A stretch of DNA of 64,000 bases, from the NCBI GenBank assembly GCA_964344185.1, contig CAYFMN010000006.1, positions 62,001-126,000 of the forward strand, given 5' to 3'. The notes below the pieces were generated by a model that did not search any database, was not told where the DNA came from, and saw only the letters and a list, made by a program, of their open reading frames with translations. How positions within the stretch are numbered: position 1 is the first letter of the stretch; each line of letters begins with the position of its first letter. This stretch comes from JAJDAT01 sp964344185 (lineage in GTDB: Bacteria > Nitrospinota > Nitrospinia > Nitrospinales > JAJDAT01). A program made the position numbers and the translations under genes. Positions 34,342-42,207 of the stretch are shown in pieces.

Positions 34342-34823
34342 TGATTTTTTTTAATTAAATATTAGATGGAATTATGTTACAAAAAGTTGATAAAATATTC
34401 ATTATCGGCATAAGAAATGCCATGTTAGCTAAAAAAAGCTTTATTTTCAAAGAAGTTTAAGTTTGTATCTGAATGTAGATATTGAAATAGCCAATTTTTT
34501 GTTTTTGGTTTGATAGAATCAGCTAAGCAAATTTATGTCAAACTTTCCGCTAATAATTGATATTGTTGCGGTTTTGCCCGCGCATATAATTTTAACGATT
34601 ATATGTTTTTTATTAAATTTTTATTAGCTAAAGCCGTCGTGAAATTAAGCTTTTATATTAATGCAAAAAGTTCAAATGAATCAATATGAATTTATGGCCC
34701 TTACGAGAACGTTAAACTTGGAGCTATTGACCGCATGAAGTCCTTTTGCTAGTATTCGTCCAAATAATTCCCTTAGTTGTATCTGCCGAAATTGGTGGCA
34801 AGCCGCCTTAGCCCCTGCTGAAT
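34342..34823. other. 482-base gene-free region with one terminator-like hairpin
   Basis: Divergent spacer between mtaB and the Fis-type gene. CATATAAT (34583-34590) pairs with ATTATATG (34598-34605) and is followed by TTTTTTATT, a terminator-like but GC-poor hairpin on the plus strand. I found no ORF with a ribosome site and no recognisable RNA. Confidence 0.55.
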
Positions 34824-35090
34824 ATGTCTCTTAATGGATTCGAAAACCCAACATTTTTAGAAAAGTGGCTTAATAAATCCATAAAGCAATACGTTTCTCA
34901 AATGGATGTTAAACAAAATGGAGTGTTGCACGATTTAATAATCGGGGCTGTAGAGGAACCTCTAGTTCAAATGGTATTAGATAAAACAAACGGAAATCAA
35001 ACTCAGGCGGCCAATATTTTGGGCCTGAATAGAAACACGCTTAGGAAGAAAATAAAAGCCTACCAAATCAAATGCAAAGAGTCTCCCTAG
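34824..35090 (+). CDS. Fis-type DNA-binding protein
   Basis: The 88-residue protein ends in a Fis/NtrC-type helix-turn-helix: GNQTQAANILGLNRNTLRKK followed by IKAYQIK. The N-terminal half is short and helical, as in Fis, and no ATPase or receiver domain is present. It may be a nucleoid-associated protein or a global regulator. It overlaps the GlmU-half gene by 19 bases, so the two are co-transcribed. Its own regulation could depend on the upstream hairpin at 34583. Confidence 0.82.
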   Translation: MSLNGFENPTFLEKWLNKSIKQYVSQMDVKQNGVLHDLIIGAVEEPLVQMVLDKTNGNQTQAANILGLNRNTLRKKIKAYQIKCKESP

Positions 35091-35809
35091 CGGCTGTAAT
35101 TCTAGCGGCAGGTAAAGGAAAACGGATGAAGTCCGCGCTTCCTAAAGTTGTTCATCCCCTTGGCTCTAGACCACTCATGTCTTATATCTTGGATTCGGTA
35201 TTTTCCTTAAATCCGGATAGAGTTGTAGCTGTGGTTGGTTATGAAGCAAGCTCAGTTTCAAAAACTTTTCCCAATTCTAAAATAGAATTTGTACGGCAAG
35301 GCGAGTTGTTAGGTACGGGGCATGCCGTATTGCAAACCCGCGATGCCCTAAAGGACTTTTCTGGCAATGTTCTTGTTCTTTGTGGTGATATGCCTTTTAT
35401 AAAGGCGGAAACGCTTAATAATCTTATTGAGACTCGAATAAAGTTTGAACTGGCTTGTGCTTTATTGACTTTAAAAACTACAGAAAAACGTGATTTTGGT
35501 AGAATTATTAGGGACTCTAGTGGAAATGTGCAGAAAATTGTAGAAAACCGAGACGCTACTCCAGCCCAAAAAACTATTGACGAATACAATGCAGGCGTTT
35601 ATTGTTTTGAGAAAGATTGGTTATTTAAAGCCGTTGAACAGCTTAAGAATAACAATGCACAAAGCGAATATTATTTAACGGACGCTATTCAGTTTTATTA
35701 TGATCGCCGAGCCCCCGTTCGGGCGGTTCAAACGGATAATGCCAAAGAGCTTTTCGGCGTAAATTCACAAGAAGATTTAAAGCAAGCCGAACATTTATTG
35801 AACTCCTAA
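35072..35809 (+). CDS. Stand-alone GlmU-type uridylyltransferase domain
   Basis: The 245-residue protein matches only the N-terminal half of bacterial GlmU, which makes UDP-GlcNAc from GlcNAc-1-P and UTP. The signature LAAGKGKRMKSALPKVVHPL keeps the essential R18 and K25. Further motifs are GTGHAVLQTRDAL, VLCGDMPFI and NAGVYCF. The left-handed beta-helix acetyltransferase half (about 200 residues) is absent, because the gene stops cleanly at 35809. The next gene encodes a longer GlmU-like protein with defects in the matching residues, and glmS comes after that. Together they suggest a rearranged UDP-GlcNAc pathway. Confidence 0.82.
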   Translation: MQRVSLAAVILAAGKGKRMKSALPKVVHPLGSRPLMSYILDSVFSLNPDRVVAVVGYEASSVSKTFPNSKIEFVRQGELLGTGHAVLQTRDALKDFSGNVLVLCGDMPFIKAETLNNLIETRIKFELACALLTLKTTEKRDFGRIIRDSSGNVQKIVENRDATPAQKTIDEYNAGVYCFEKDWLFKAVEQLKNNNAQSEYYLTDAIQFYYDRRAPVRAVQTDNAKELFGVNSQEDLKQAEHLLNS

Positions 35810-35852
35810 ATTTAATTTAGGTTTTCTCTCCCTCAACAACTTTAATCCGATC

Positions 35853-37055
35853 ATGAAAGCAATTATTTTAGCCGCTGGTAAAGGCGGCAATCTACTTCCC
35901 TTTTCTCAAACTAGACCAATTCCAATGGTTAGCGTAGCAGGTACCGATATTTTTGATCATACAGTTGGTCTTTTGAAGAGTTCTGGTATTAATGATATTT
36001 TTGCCGTTGTTGGGCATCAAAAAGAAAAAGTTATCGAAAGGATAGGAGATCATGGGCATAATGGATTAAATATTCACTATTTAGAGCAAAAAAAATTAGG
36101 AGAAATTGGAGTTGCGGTTTCTCAAGCAAAAAGTAAAATTTCTCCTGGTGAATATTTTATGCTTGTGTATGGCGATATAGTCGCTTCTTCCAACATCTTC
36201 AGTAAAATTCAACAGTCTTTCCATTCGTTTAAAAGCGCGGTTGCGTCAATATGTCTGCCGCCGTCAAACGAAATGTTTGGTAATGTGTTTTTAAACGCTC
36301 AAATGAAAATTACTCAAATTATTGAAAAACCTAAAAACAATGATTTGGGTAATTATGTTTTGGCGGGAGTATATATCCTTCCATCGAAGTTTTTTGGTAT
36401 TCTCGAAAAAAATCGATACTCGATGGAAAAGTCTATCCGGGAGATGGTTCAAAAAGAAGGTTTGTGGGCTTCCATGTGGGAGGATGAATGGTTAGATATC
36501 GTTTATCCTTGGGAAATTCTTACCGCTAATCGAATTTTGATGGATTCATGGGAATCTTCTTCTATTTCAAACTCGGCCACGTTAGAAGGAAACATAACTA
36601 TGCAAGGGCCCGTTAAAATAGAAGACAATGTGGTTGTCAAAGCGGGCGCAGTTTTAGAAGGACCGTGCTCGATAGGTCAAGGAAGTTATATCGGTAACAA
36701 CTCTTTAATTAGGAGCTATACATCTTTAGGAGAAAGTTGTTCCGTTGGATATGGTGTTGAAATGAAAAACTGCGTCGTTTTTAAAAATAGTAGAATCGGC
36801 AGATTATCATTTATTGGCGATAGTGTTCTTGGAGAAGGGGTTGATATTGGCGCAGGTTCAATGACCGTTAATAGGTCGACTGATTGGTCTCCTGTTCAGG
36901 TTAAGCTAGGAAGAAAAAATTTCAAGACAGGACAAACAAAATTAGGTGCATTTATTGGAGACGGAGTGGTAGTGGGAGCCGGGAATACTATTGAGCCAGG
37001 AACTATAGTCCCCCCTGGAAAAAGTTTGCCGGCTCGTTATACTATTAAGCGGTAA
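35853..37055 (+). CDS. GlmU-like two-domain protein with altered active sites
   Basis: The 400-residue protein has an N-terminal nucleotidyltransferase domain (1-225) and a C-terminal left-handed beta-helix (about 240-400), in the arrangement of archaeal GlmU-like sugar nucleotidyltransferases. The N-terminal signature reads LAAGKGGNLLPFSQTRPIPM. The usual arginine is N13 and the usual lysine of the PKP motif is I23, so catalysis is doubtful. In the beta-helix the block normally read as GH.[TS]Y.GD is GRLSFIGDS, so the catalytic histidine is R317. Other beta-helix residues (GAGSMTVN) remain. It may be a regulatory or structural pseudoenzyme or have another substrate. It lies between the GlmU half (43 bases) and glmS (67 bases). 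Confidence 0.75.
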   Translation: MKAIILAAGKGGNLLPFSQTRPIPMVSVAGTDIFDHTVGLLKSSGINDIFAVVGHQKEKVIERIGDHGHNGLNIHYLEQKKLGEIGVAVSQAKSKISPGEYFMLVYGDIVASSNIFSKIQQSFHSFKSAVASICLPPSNEMFGNVFLNAQMKITQIIEKPKNNDLGNYVLAGVYILPSKFFGILEKNRYSMEKSIREMVQKEGLWASMWEDEWLDIVYPWEILTANRILMDSWESSSISNSATLEGNITMQGPVKIEDNVVVKAGAVLEGPCSIGQGSYIGNNSLIRSYTSLGESCSVGYGVEMKNCVVFKNSRIGRLSFIGDSVLGEGVDIGAGSMTVNRSTDWSPVQVKLGRKNFKTGQTKLGAFIGDGVVVGAGNTIEPGTIVPPGKSLPARYTIKR

Positions 37056-37122
37056 AGCCAGCTCTATAAAATCTAGATTTCATTTTTGATAGTTAATTTG
37101 AGTGCTACAAAGGTAAAAATAT

Positions 37123-38943
37123 ATGTGCGGAATTAGCGGGGCGGTTGGACTGAAAGACGTTTCAAACGCTTTGTTTGAAAGTATTCGTAATTTGGAATAC
37201 AGAGGTTACGATTCTTGCGGAGTGGCTTTAGTTGAGAAAAAGCGATTACTGATAAAGAAAAATATCGGCGAAGTAGAATCATTTTACCGCAAAGAAAATG
37301 TTTTGCGCCATCGGTCAAATATAGGAATTGCTCATACTCGTTGGGCTACTCATGGCAGCGTTACAAAAGATAATACTCATCCTTTCTCGTCGAAATGTGG
37401 GAAATTTGCAGTCGTTCATAATGGAATAATTTCAAATTATCGATTGTTGCGCGAACAGTTAATTCGAGAAGGTTATAATTTTAGTTCCGAAACCGATAGC
37501 GAAGTCATCCCTCAATTACTAAGCAAGTTTTACGCTAAAGAAAAAAATATAGAGCTAGCTCTTCGAAAGACAATGAATGTTTTGGAGGGAACTTTTGCTT
37601 TAGCTTTTATAACAACTCATTTATCCGACCATATTTTTTGCGCCAAAAAAGAATCGCCCCTGATGTTAGGGATCGCCGATGAAACTAAGTTCATTGGTTC
37701 TGATTTTAATTCGTTTATAGATTTTACAAAAAATGCCGTAATTATCGAAGATGGAGAATATGCGATAATTTCAAAAGACGGATATATTGTGAAAAACTCT
37801 ATAACCGGAGAAGAAGTTGCGAAGACCATTATGAAAATTGAATGGGATTCGGAGACTTCGAAAAAAGGCGGCTATCCTCATTATATGTTGAAGGAAATTT
37901 ATGAACAGCCGCAAACAATTCAAAATGCTTTGGATATTAGCGAAGACGATATAGCCGATCTTTCAAATATGATTTCCAAAGCCAAGCAAGCCTATTTGGT
38001 GGGAGTGGGAACGACATTTTATGTAGCCAAATTTGGAAAATACATGTTAGCTAATTTGGCGGGTAAGTTTTTACCATCGGTAAGCTCGGACGAGTTTGTG
38101 AGCTTGGCGAATGTTGGACCCAACGACTTGGTTTTAGCCGTTTCCCAGTCTGGAGAAACCTACGATACCCTTTCAGCTCTACGATATGCAAAATCTAAAA
38201 AGTGCCCAACAGGGGCTATTGTTAATGTTATGGGATCTTCGATGGCACGGTTGGTCGACAAAGTTATCTTGCAAGGTTCGGGTCCTGAGATTTCGGTAAT
38301 AAGTACGAAAGCCGCAATTTCACAAATGGCTATTTTGACTAGGGTAGGGCTTCATTTAGGGGTTAAAAACAAAACCATCACGAAACAAATTTATAAAAAA
38401 CATATGAAAGATTTACGGGAATTGCCCGAAATCATTCATGGAATTTTAAACGAAAGATCTGGCTTTATTCATCGAATAGCGCATAGGTATTGCCAAGTAA
38501 AGCATTGGTTATACCTGGGGAGAGGAATTTATTATCCAATTGCATTGGAATCCGCTTTAAAAATGAAAGAGGTCGCATACGTACATGCGGAAGGAATGCC
38601 TGGAGGCTTTTTGAAACATGGAACGTTAGCTATGATTGACGAGAATATAAACTCTATAGCTTTCATGCCTCCAAAAGAAGACAAAGAACTTTACGACTTA
38701 ACTTTGCATTGCGTCGAGGAGATTAGAGCCAGAACAGGTTTTGTTTTGGGAATACACTTTGACGCGAGGGGCAAAAATAAAGACTTGTTCAGCGAAGAAC
38801 TGATTCTCCCACCCGTTTCCCCCATAGTGGCTCCTTTTTTGCAGTTGGTGATTGCCCAATTACTTGCTTACTTTACGGGAACCTCGCTGAAAAGAAATGT
38901 TGATAAACCTCGCGCTTTAGCCAAATCAGTTACCGTTGGCTAA
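37123..38943 (+). CDS. glmS: Glutamine-fructose-6-phosphate aminotransferase GlmS
   Basis: The 606-residue enzyme makes glucosamine-6-phosphate. The N-terminal glutaminase begins MCGISGAVG with the nucleophile cysteine directly after the initiator Met. It continues with IAHTRWATHG and FAVVHNGIISNYRLLR. Two SIS domains follow, with AVSQSGETYDTLSALR and LGRGIYYPIALESALKMKEV, and the end PRALAKSVTVG is characteristic. It follows two GlmU-related genes, so this is a UDP-GlcNAc supply cluster feeding MurA and LPS. I saw no glmS ribozyme signature upstream. Confidence 0.93.
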   Translation: MCGISGAVGLKDVSNALFESIRNLEYRGYDSCGVALVEKKRLLIKKNIGEVESFYRKENVLRHRSNIGIAHTRWATHGSVTKDNTHPFSSKCGKFAVVHNGIISNYRLLREQLIREGYNFSSETDSEVIPQLLSKFYAKEKNIELALRKTMNVLEGTFALAFITTHLSDHIFCAKKESPLMLGIADETKFIGSDFNSFIDFTKNAVIIEDGEYAIISKDGYIVKNSITGEEVAKTIMKIEWDSETSKKGGYPHYMLKEIYEQPQTIQNALDISEDDIADLSNMISKAKQAYLVGVGTTFYVAKFGKYMLANLAGKFLPSVSSDEFVSLANVGPNDLVLAVSQSGETYDTLSALRYAKSKKCPTGAIVNVMGSSMARLVDKVILQGSGPEISVISTKAAISQMAILTRVGLHLGVKNKTITKQIYKKHMKDLRELPEIIHGILNERSGFIHRIAHRYCQVKHWLYLGRGIYYPIALESALKMKEVAYVHAEGMPGGFLKHGTLAMIDENINSIAFMPPKEDKELYDLTLHCVEEIRARTGFVLGIHFDARGKNKDLFSEELILPPVSPIVAPFLQLVIAQLLAYFTGTSLKRNVDKPRALAKSVTVG

Positions 38944-38973
38944 ATTCGTAAAAAATAATAAAGATAGGATGTT

Positions 38974-40317
38974 ATGAATACCGTTTTGACAATAGCAGGT
39001 TCAGATCCCTGCGGAGGAGCTGGTGTGCCTGCCGACCTAAAAACCTTTGCCGCGTATGGCGTTTATGGTTATTCGGCTATATCGGCGATAGTTGCACAGA
39101 ACACGCAAGGAGTTAACTCGGCGACGCCTATTCATCTGGATTTTTTGAAAGCGCAAGTCGAAGCGGTTTTTTCTGATACAAAACCATCGGCAATAAAAAC
39201 GGGAATGTTGGCGACCGACGAGTCTATTAAGGTAGTTAGCTCCATGCTTAAAAAGAAACGCGTTAAAAATTTGGTTGTCGACCCTGTAATCAAATCTTCA
39301 AATGGGAAAACGCTTTTAACGACAAAGGGAATCGACGAGTTAAAACGTAGTTTATTGCCATTGGCTTTATTGGTTACTCCAAATACCTCGGAAGCGGAAA
39401 TTTTATCAGGAATTAAAATAAAAACAGATGCGGATAAAAAACGAGCCGCAAAAAAAATTTTGGAGTTTGGAGTAAAAGCCGTTCTAATTAAAGGAGGGCA
39501 TGGACTAAAAAATGCCAACGATTTGTTGTTTGAAGGTAAAAAAACGTATAACTTCCCTTCTCCAAAAATAAGTAAGAAAAATATTCACGGCACTGGTTGT
39601 GTGTTGTCTGCGGCAATTGCTGCGGGACTTTCCCAAAATTTGGATTTGTTTTTTGCTGTAGAAAAAGCTAAGCAGTTTATAATGCACTCTATTAGCAAAG
39701 CGATAACTCCTGGAAATGGAACTCCGGTTTTAGAACCGTTAAACAATTTGTATACAGACGCAGAAAAGCATCGGCTGATGCAAGAGGCCTTATTGTTTAT
39801 TCAGGCCCTAAAAGAAAATAAAATAGGGCGATTGGTTCCCGAAGTTCAATCTAACATAGGACTGGCCATAGGAAATGCCAATGAATTGAACGACGTTATT
39901 GGTATTCCTGGGCGAATTGTCAGAAATGGCGACGATGTATATACGGTTTCTTCGCCGATGTTTGGAGGATCTCGCCATGTGGCGGATATTGTTTTGACGG
40001 TTATGACTCACGACCCAACAAAACGCGCCGTAATGAATATTAGATATTCAGATCAACTTTTGAATATTTGTAAAAAATTAAAATACAAAATTGCTTCCTT
40101 TGATCGAGCGGACGAACCCAAAAAAGTTAAAGCTTTAGAAGGTTCTTCTTTAGAATGGGGAACCGATATGGCCATTAGAGATTTTGGAAGCGTCCCCGAC
40201 ATTATCTTTGATCTTGGAGGATTCGGCAAAGAGGAAATGATTCGTGTAATAGCAAAAAACTCTGAAGACCTTCTCCAAAGAATTCTCAAAATAAATTTTT
40301 TAGCTAAAAAGCTTTAA
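38974..40317 (+). CDS. ThiD-ThiN fusion (HMP-P kinase / thiamine-phosphate synthase)
   Basis: The 447-residue protein has an N-terminal ThiD domain (1-250) with TIAGSDPCGGAGVPADLKTF and the anion-hole motif IHGTGCVLSAA. The C-terminal ThiN domain (about 265-440) has VSSPMFGGSRHVADIVLTVM and NIRYSDQLL. ThiD phosphorylates HMP-P. ThiN joins HMP-PP to thiazole phosphate and replaces ThiE. The fusion is mostly known from Archaea and some thermophiles, so transfer is possible. It is downstream of glmS by 30 bases. A second, single-domain ThiD with TenA is 20 kb away. Confidence 0.85.
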   Translation: MNTVLTIAGSDPCGGAGVPADLKTFAAYGVYGYSAISAIVAQNTQGVNSATPIHLDFLKAQVEAVFSDTKPSAIKTGMLATDESIKVVSSMLKKKRVKNLVVDPVIKSSNGKTLLTTKGIDELKRSLLPLALLVTPNTSEAEILSGIKIKTDADKKRAAKKILEFGVKAVLIKGGHGLKNANDLLFEGKKTYNFPSPKISKKNIHGTGCVLSAAIAAGLSQNLDLFFAVEKAKQFIMHSISKAITPGNGTPVLEPLNNLYTDAEKHRLMQEALLFIQALKENKIGRLVPEVQSNIGLAIGNANELNDVIGIPGRIVRNGDDVYTVSSPMFGGSRHVADIVLTVMTHDPTKRAVMNIRYSDQLLNICKKLKYKIASFDRADEPKKVKALEGSSLEWGTDMAIRDFGSVPDIIFDLGGFGKEEMIRVIAKNSEDLLQRILKINFLAKKL

Positions 40318-40564
40318 AGGTTTTTTTGAGTTTGCCTACCCTTGTTAGTTAGCCTGTAATAATGTAGTTAAGCTTTTTATTTGTATGGTTATCCCTCAAA
40401 GGTTTGTTTTGTAGTAAGTTAGGGGTGGTTTGAAAAATGTTGTTACGCTTTGGTCACAATTAATATTTCTATTGATAAATTATATAAAATAAATCATCTG
40501 AAAAGATTTAAGTTAATTTAAGGAAAAAGTTTAAACTGACTATAACTTTATAGTCCTTTTTTAG

Positions 40565-42148
40565 ATGGCCCCCATGAAACTCGCTGCCGACCAAACCCCG
40601 AAAAAAGTTTTAATTGTTGAAGACGAAGCTTTAGTCGCTCTGGAAATACAAAAGAACTTGGAAAAAAATGGTTTCGATGTTGTTTCAAACATAGCTTATG
40701 GGGAAAAGGTCTTAGATGAAATTAATCAACACAATCCCGATGTTGTGTTGATGGATATTAAGTTGAAAGGAAAGATTTCTGGATTAACTGCCGCTCAAAT
40801 AGTTAATAAGGAAAAGGATATACCTATTATTTTTTTGACGGCATACTCCGACGCACATACGATTAAAAAAGTTAAAGAGGTTGGAGCGTATGGGTATATT
40901 GTTAAGCCTTTTCATGATCAAGAATTAAAAGTCGCTTTAGAAATGGGGTTATATAAATTCTATTCAGAGCGAAAAGCTAGGATTAATGAAAGATGCTTGC
41001 TTCAGTTCTCTAACCAAATTGAGGATGCTTTTATAATCTCAGATAAAAGCGGTAAAAAGATATTTTTTGCCAGCAAAGGATTTGAAAAAGTTTTTGGAAG
41101 GGATCAGGAACAATTTATACAAAACTCAGAATCTTTTTTAGATCTTATACACGAAGAAGATGTCGAACGATTCAAAGAATTTCAGAGTTCGGGAGGAGAG
41201 AGCTCTTCTTTAGAAGTTGAATATAGAATTTTATTGCCGGATGGATCAGTGCGTTGGGTTGTTACGCGTTCATTCCCGGTCGAAAAGGATGATTTCGAAG
41301 ATAGAAACGTTATAGCGACAGTTTCTTCCGATATAACCAGAAAAAAACAAACCGAAATTAACTTTAAAAATCAAATTGATTTTATCGGAGACCAATTAAT
41401 TTTAAAAAACTTGGATTTGCGATTGAAAGAAAATAAGATTCAGGATCTATTAAAGGAAAAAAGAGAAGTTCTGTCGAATGTATCTCATGAATTTAGAACC
41501 CCTTTAAATGCAATTATGGGTTACGGGCAATTGTTGGAAAACGATAGTTTAAATAATTGGACCTTCGAACAGAAAGAACACCTAAATAGTATTTTAAAAG
41601 CCGGTCATAATTTGCTTAACCTTATTGAAAAGGTCTTGGGATTTTCAAAAGTTGATTCTAGAGATATTCCAGTTTCAATCGAAAGCGTCCATTTAAACCC
41701 ATTAATTAGCGATTTAGTAAACCAATACGGTCCTAGGGCGATGAAAAAGAACATAACAATTGCTAATATGATTTCTAACGATAAAGAATTTTTTATTTTA
41801 GGGGATCAGTTGCTTTTAAAACAAGTTTTTATGAATCTTATTTCTAACGCTATTAAGTTTACTGCCCCTGAAGGAACCGTAGAAATTCACAGCGAAATAA
41901 ACATAGAAAAATTTGTTCGAGTAGCCGTTATTGATACGGGTTGCGGCATCCCGCAAGACAAACATGAAGTTATTTTCGATCCATTTATTCGCGTTGGAGA
42001 GGACTTATACAATTCAGAAAACTGCGGTCTTGGGCTCGCAGTTACAAGAAGTTTGCTTGAACAAATGAATGGAACGATTTCAGTGGATAGCGAATTGGAT
42101 GTTGGAAGTCGATTTTCAGTTGAATTGCCATTGGATAAAGTATTTTAA
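40565..42148 (+). CDS. Receiver-PAS-histidine kinase hybrid
   Basis: The 527-residue cytoplasmic protein starts with a receiver domain (15-130) whose phospho-acceptor is D64 in LMDIKL. A PAS domain (about 150-265) and a HisKA domain with H308 in NVSHEFRTPLNAIMGYG follow. The HATPase domain has MNLISNAIKFTAPEG (N box), DTGCGIP and GLGLAVTRS. There are no membrane segments, so its input arrives by phosphotransfer to the receiver or through PAS. The convergent neighbour is a membrane sensor kinase of a different class. The two stops are 59 bases apart. Confidence 0.88.
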   Translation: MAPMKLAADQTPKKVLIVEDEALVALEIQKNLEKNGFDVVSNIAYGEKVLDEINQHNPDVVLMDIKLKGKISGLTAAQIVNKEKDIPIIFLTAYSDAHTIKKVKEVGAYGYIVKPFHDQELKVALEMGLYKFYSERKARINERCLLQFSNQIEDAFIISDKSGKKIFFASKGFEKVFGRDQEQFIQNSESFLDLIHEEDVERFKEFQSSGGESSSLEVEYRILLPDGSVRWVVTRSFPVEKDDFEDRNVIATVSSDITRKKQTEINFKNQIDFIGDQLILKNLDLRLKENKIQDLLKEKREVLSNVSHEFRTPLNAIMGYGQLLENDSLNNWTFEQKEHLNSILKAGHNLLNLIEKVLGFSKVDSRDIPVSIESVHLNPLISDLVNQYGPRAMKKNITIANMISNDKEFFILGDQLLLKQVFMNLISNAIKFTAPEGTVEIHSEINIEKFVRVAVIDTGCGIPQDKHEVIFDPFIRVGEDLYNSENCGLGLAVTRSLLEQMNGTISVDSELDVGSRFSVELPLDKVF

Positions 42149-42207
42149 TAAATAAAAAATTACGTTTTTATCTTTTTTTGAAATGAAATGGTTAGGAGAC
42201 TTTACGT

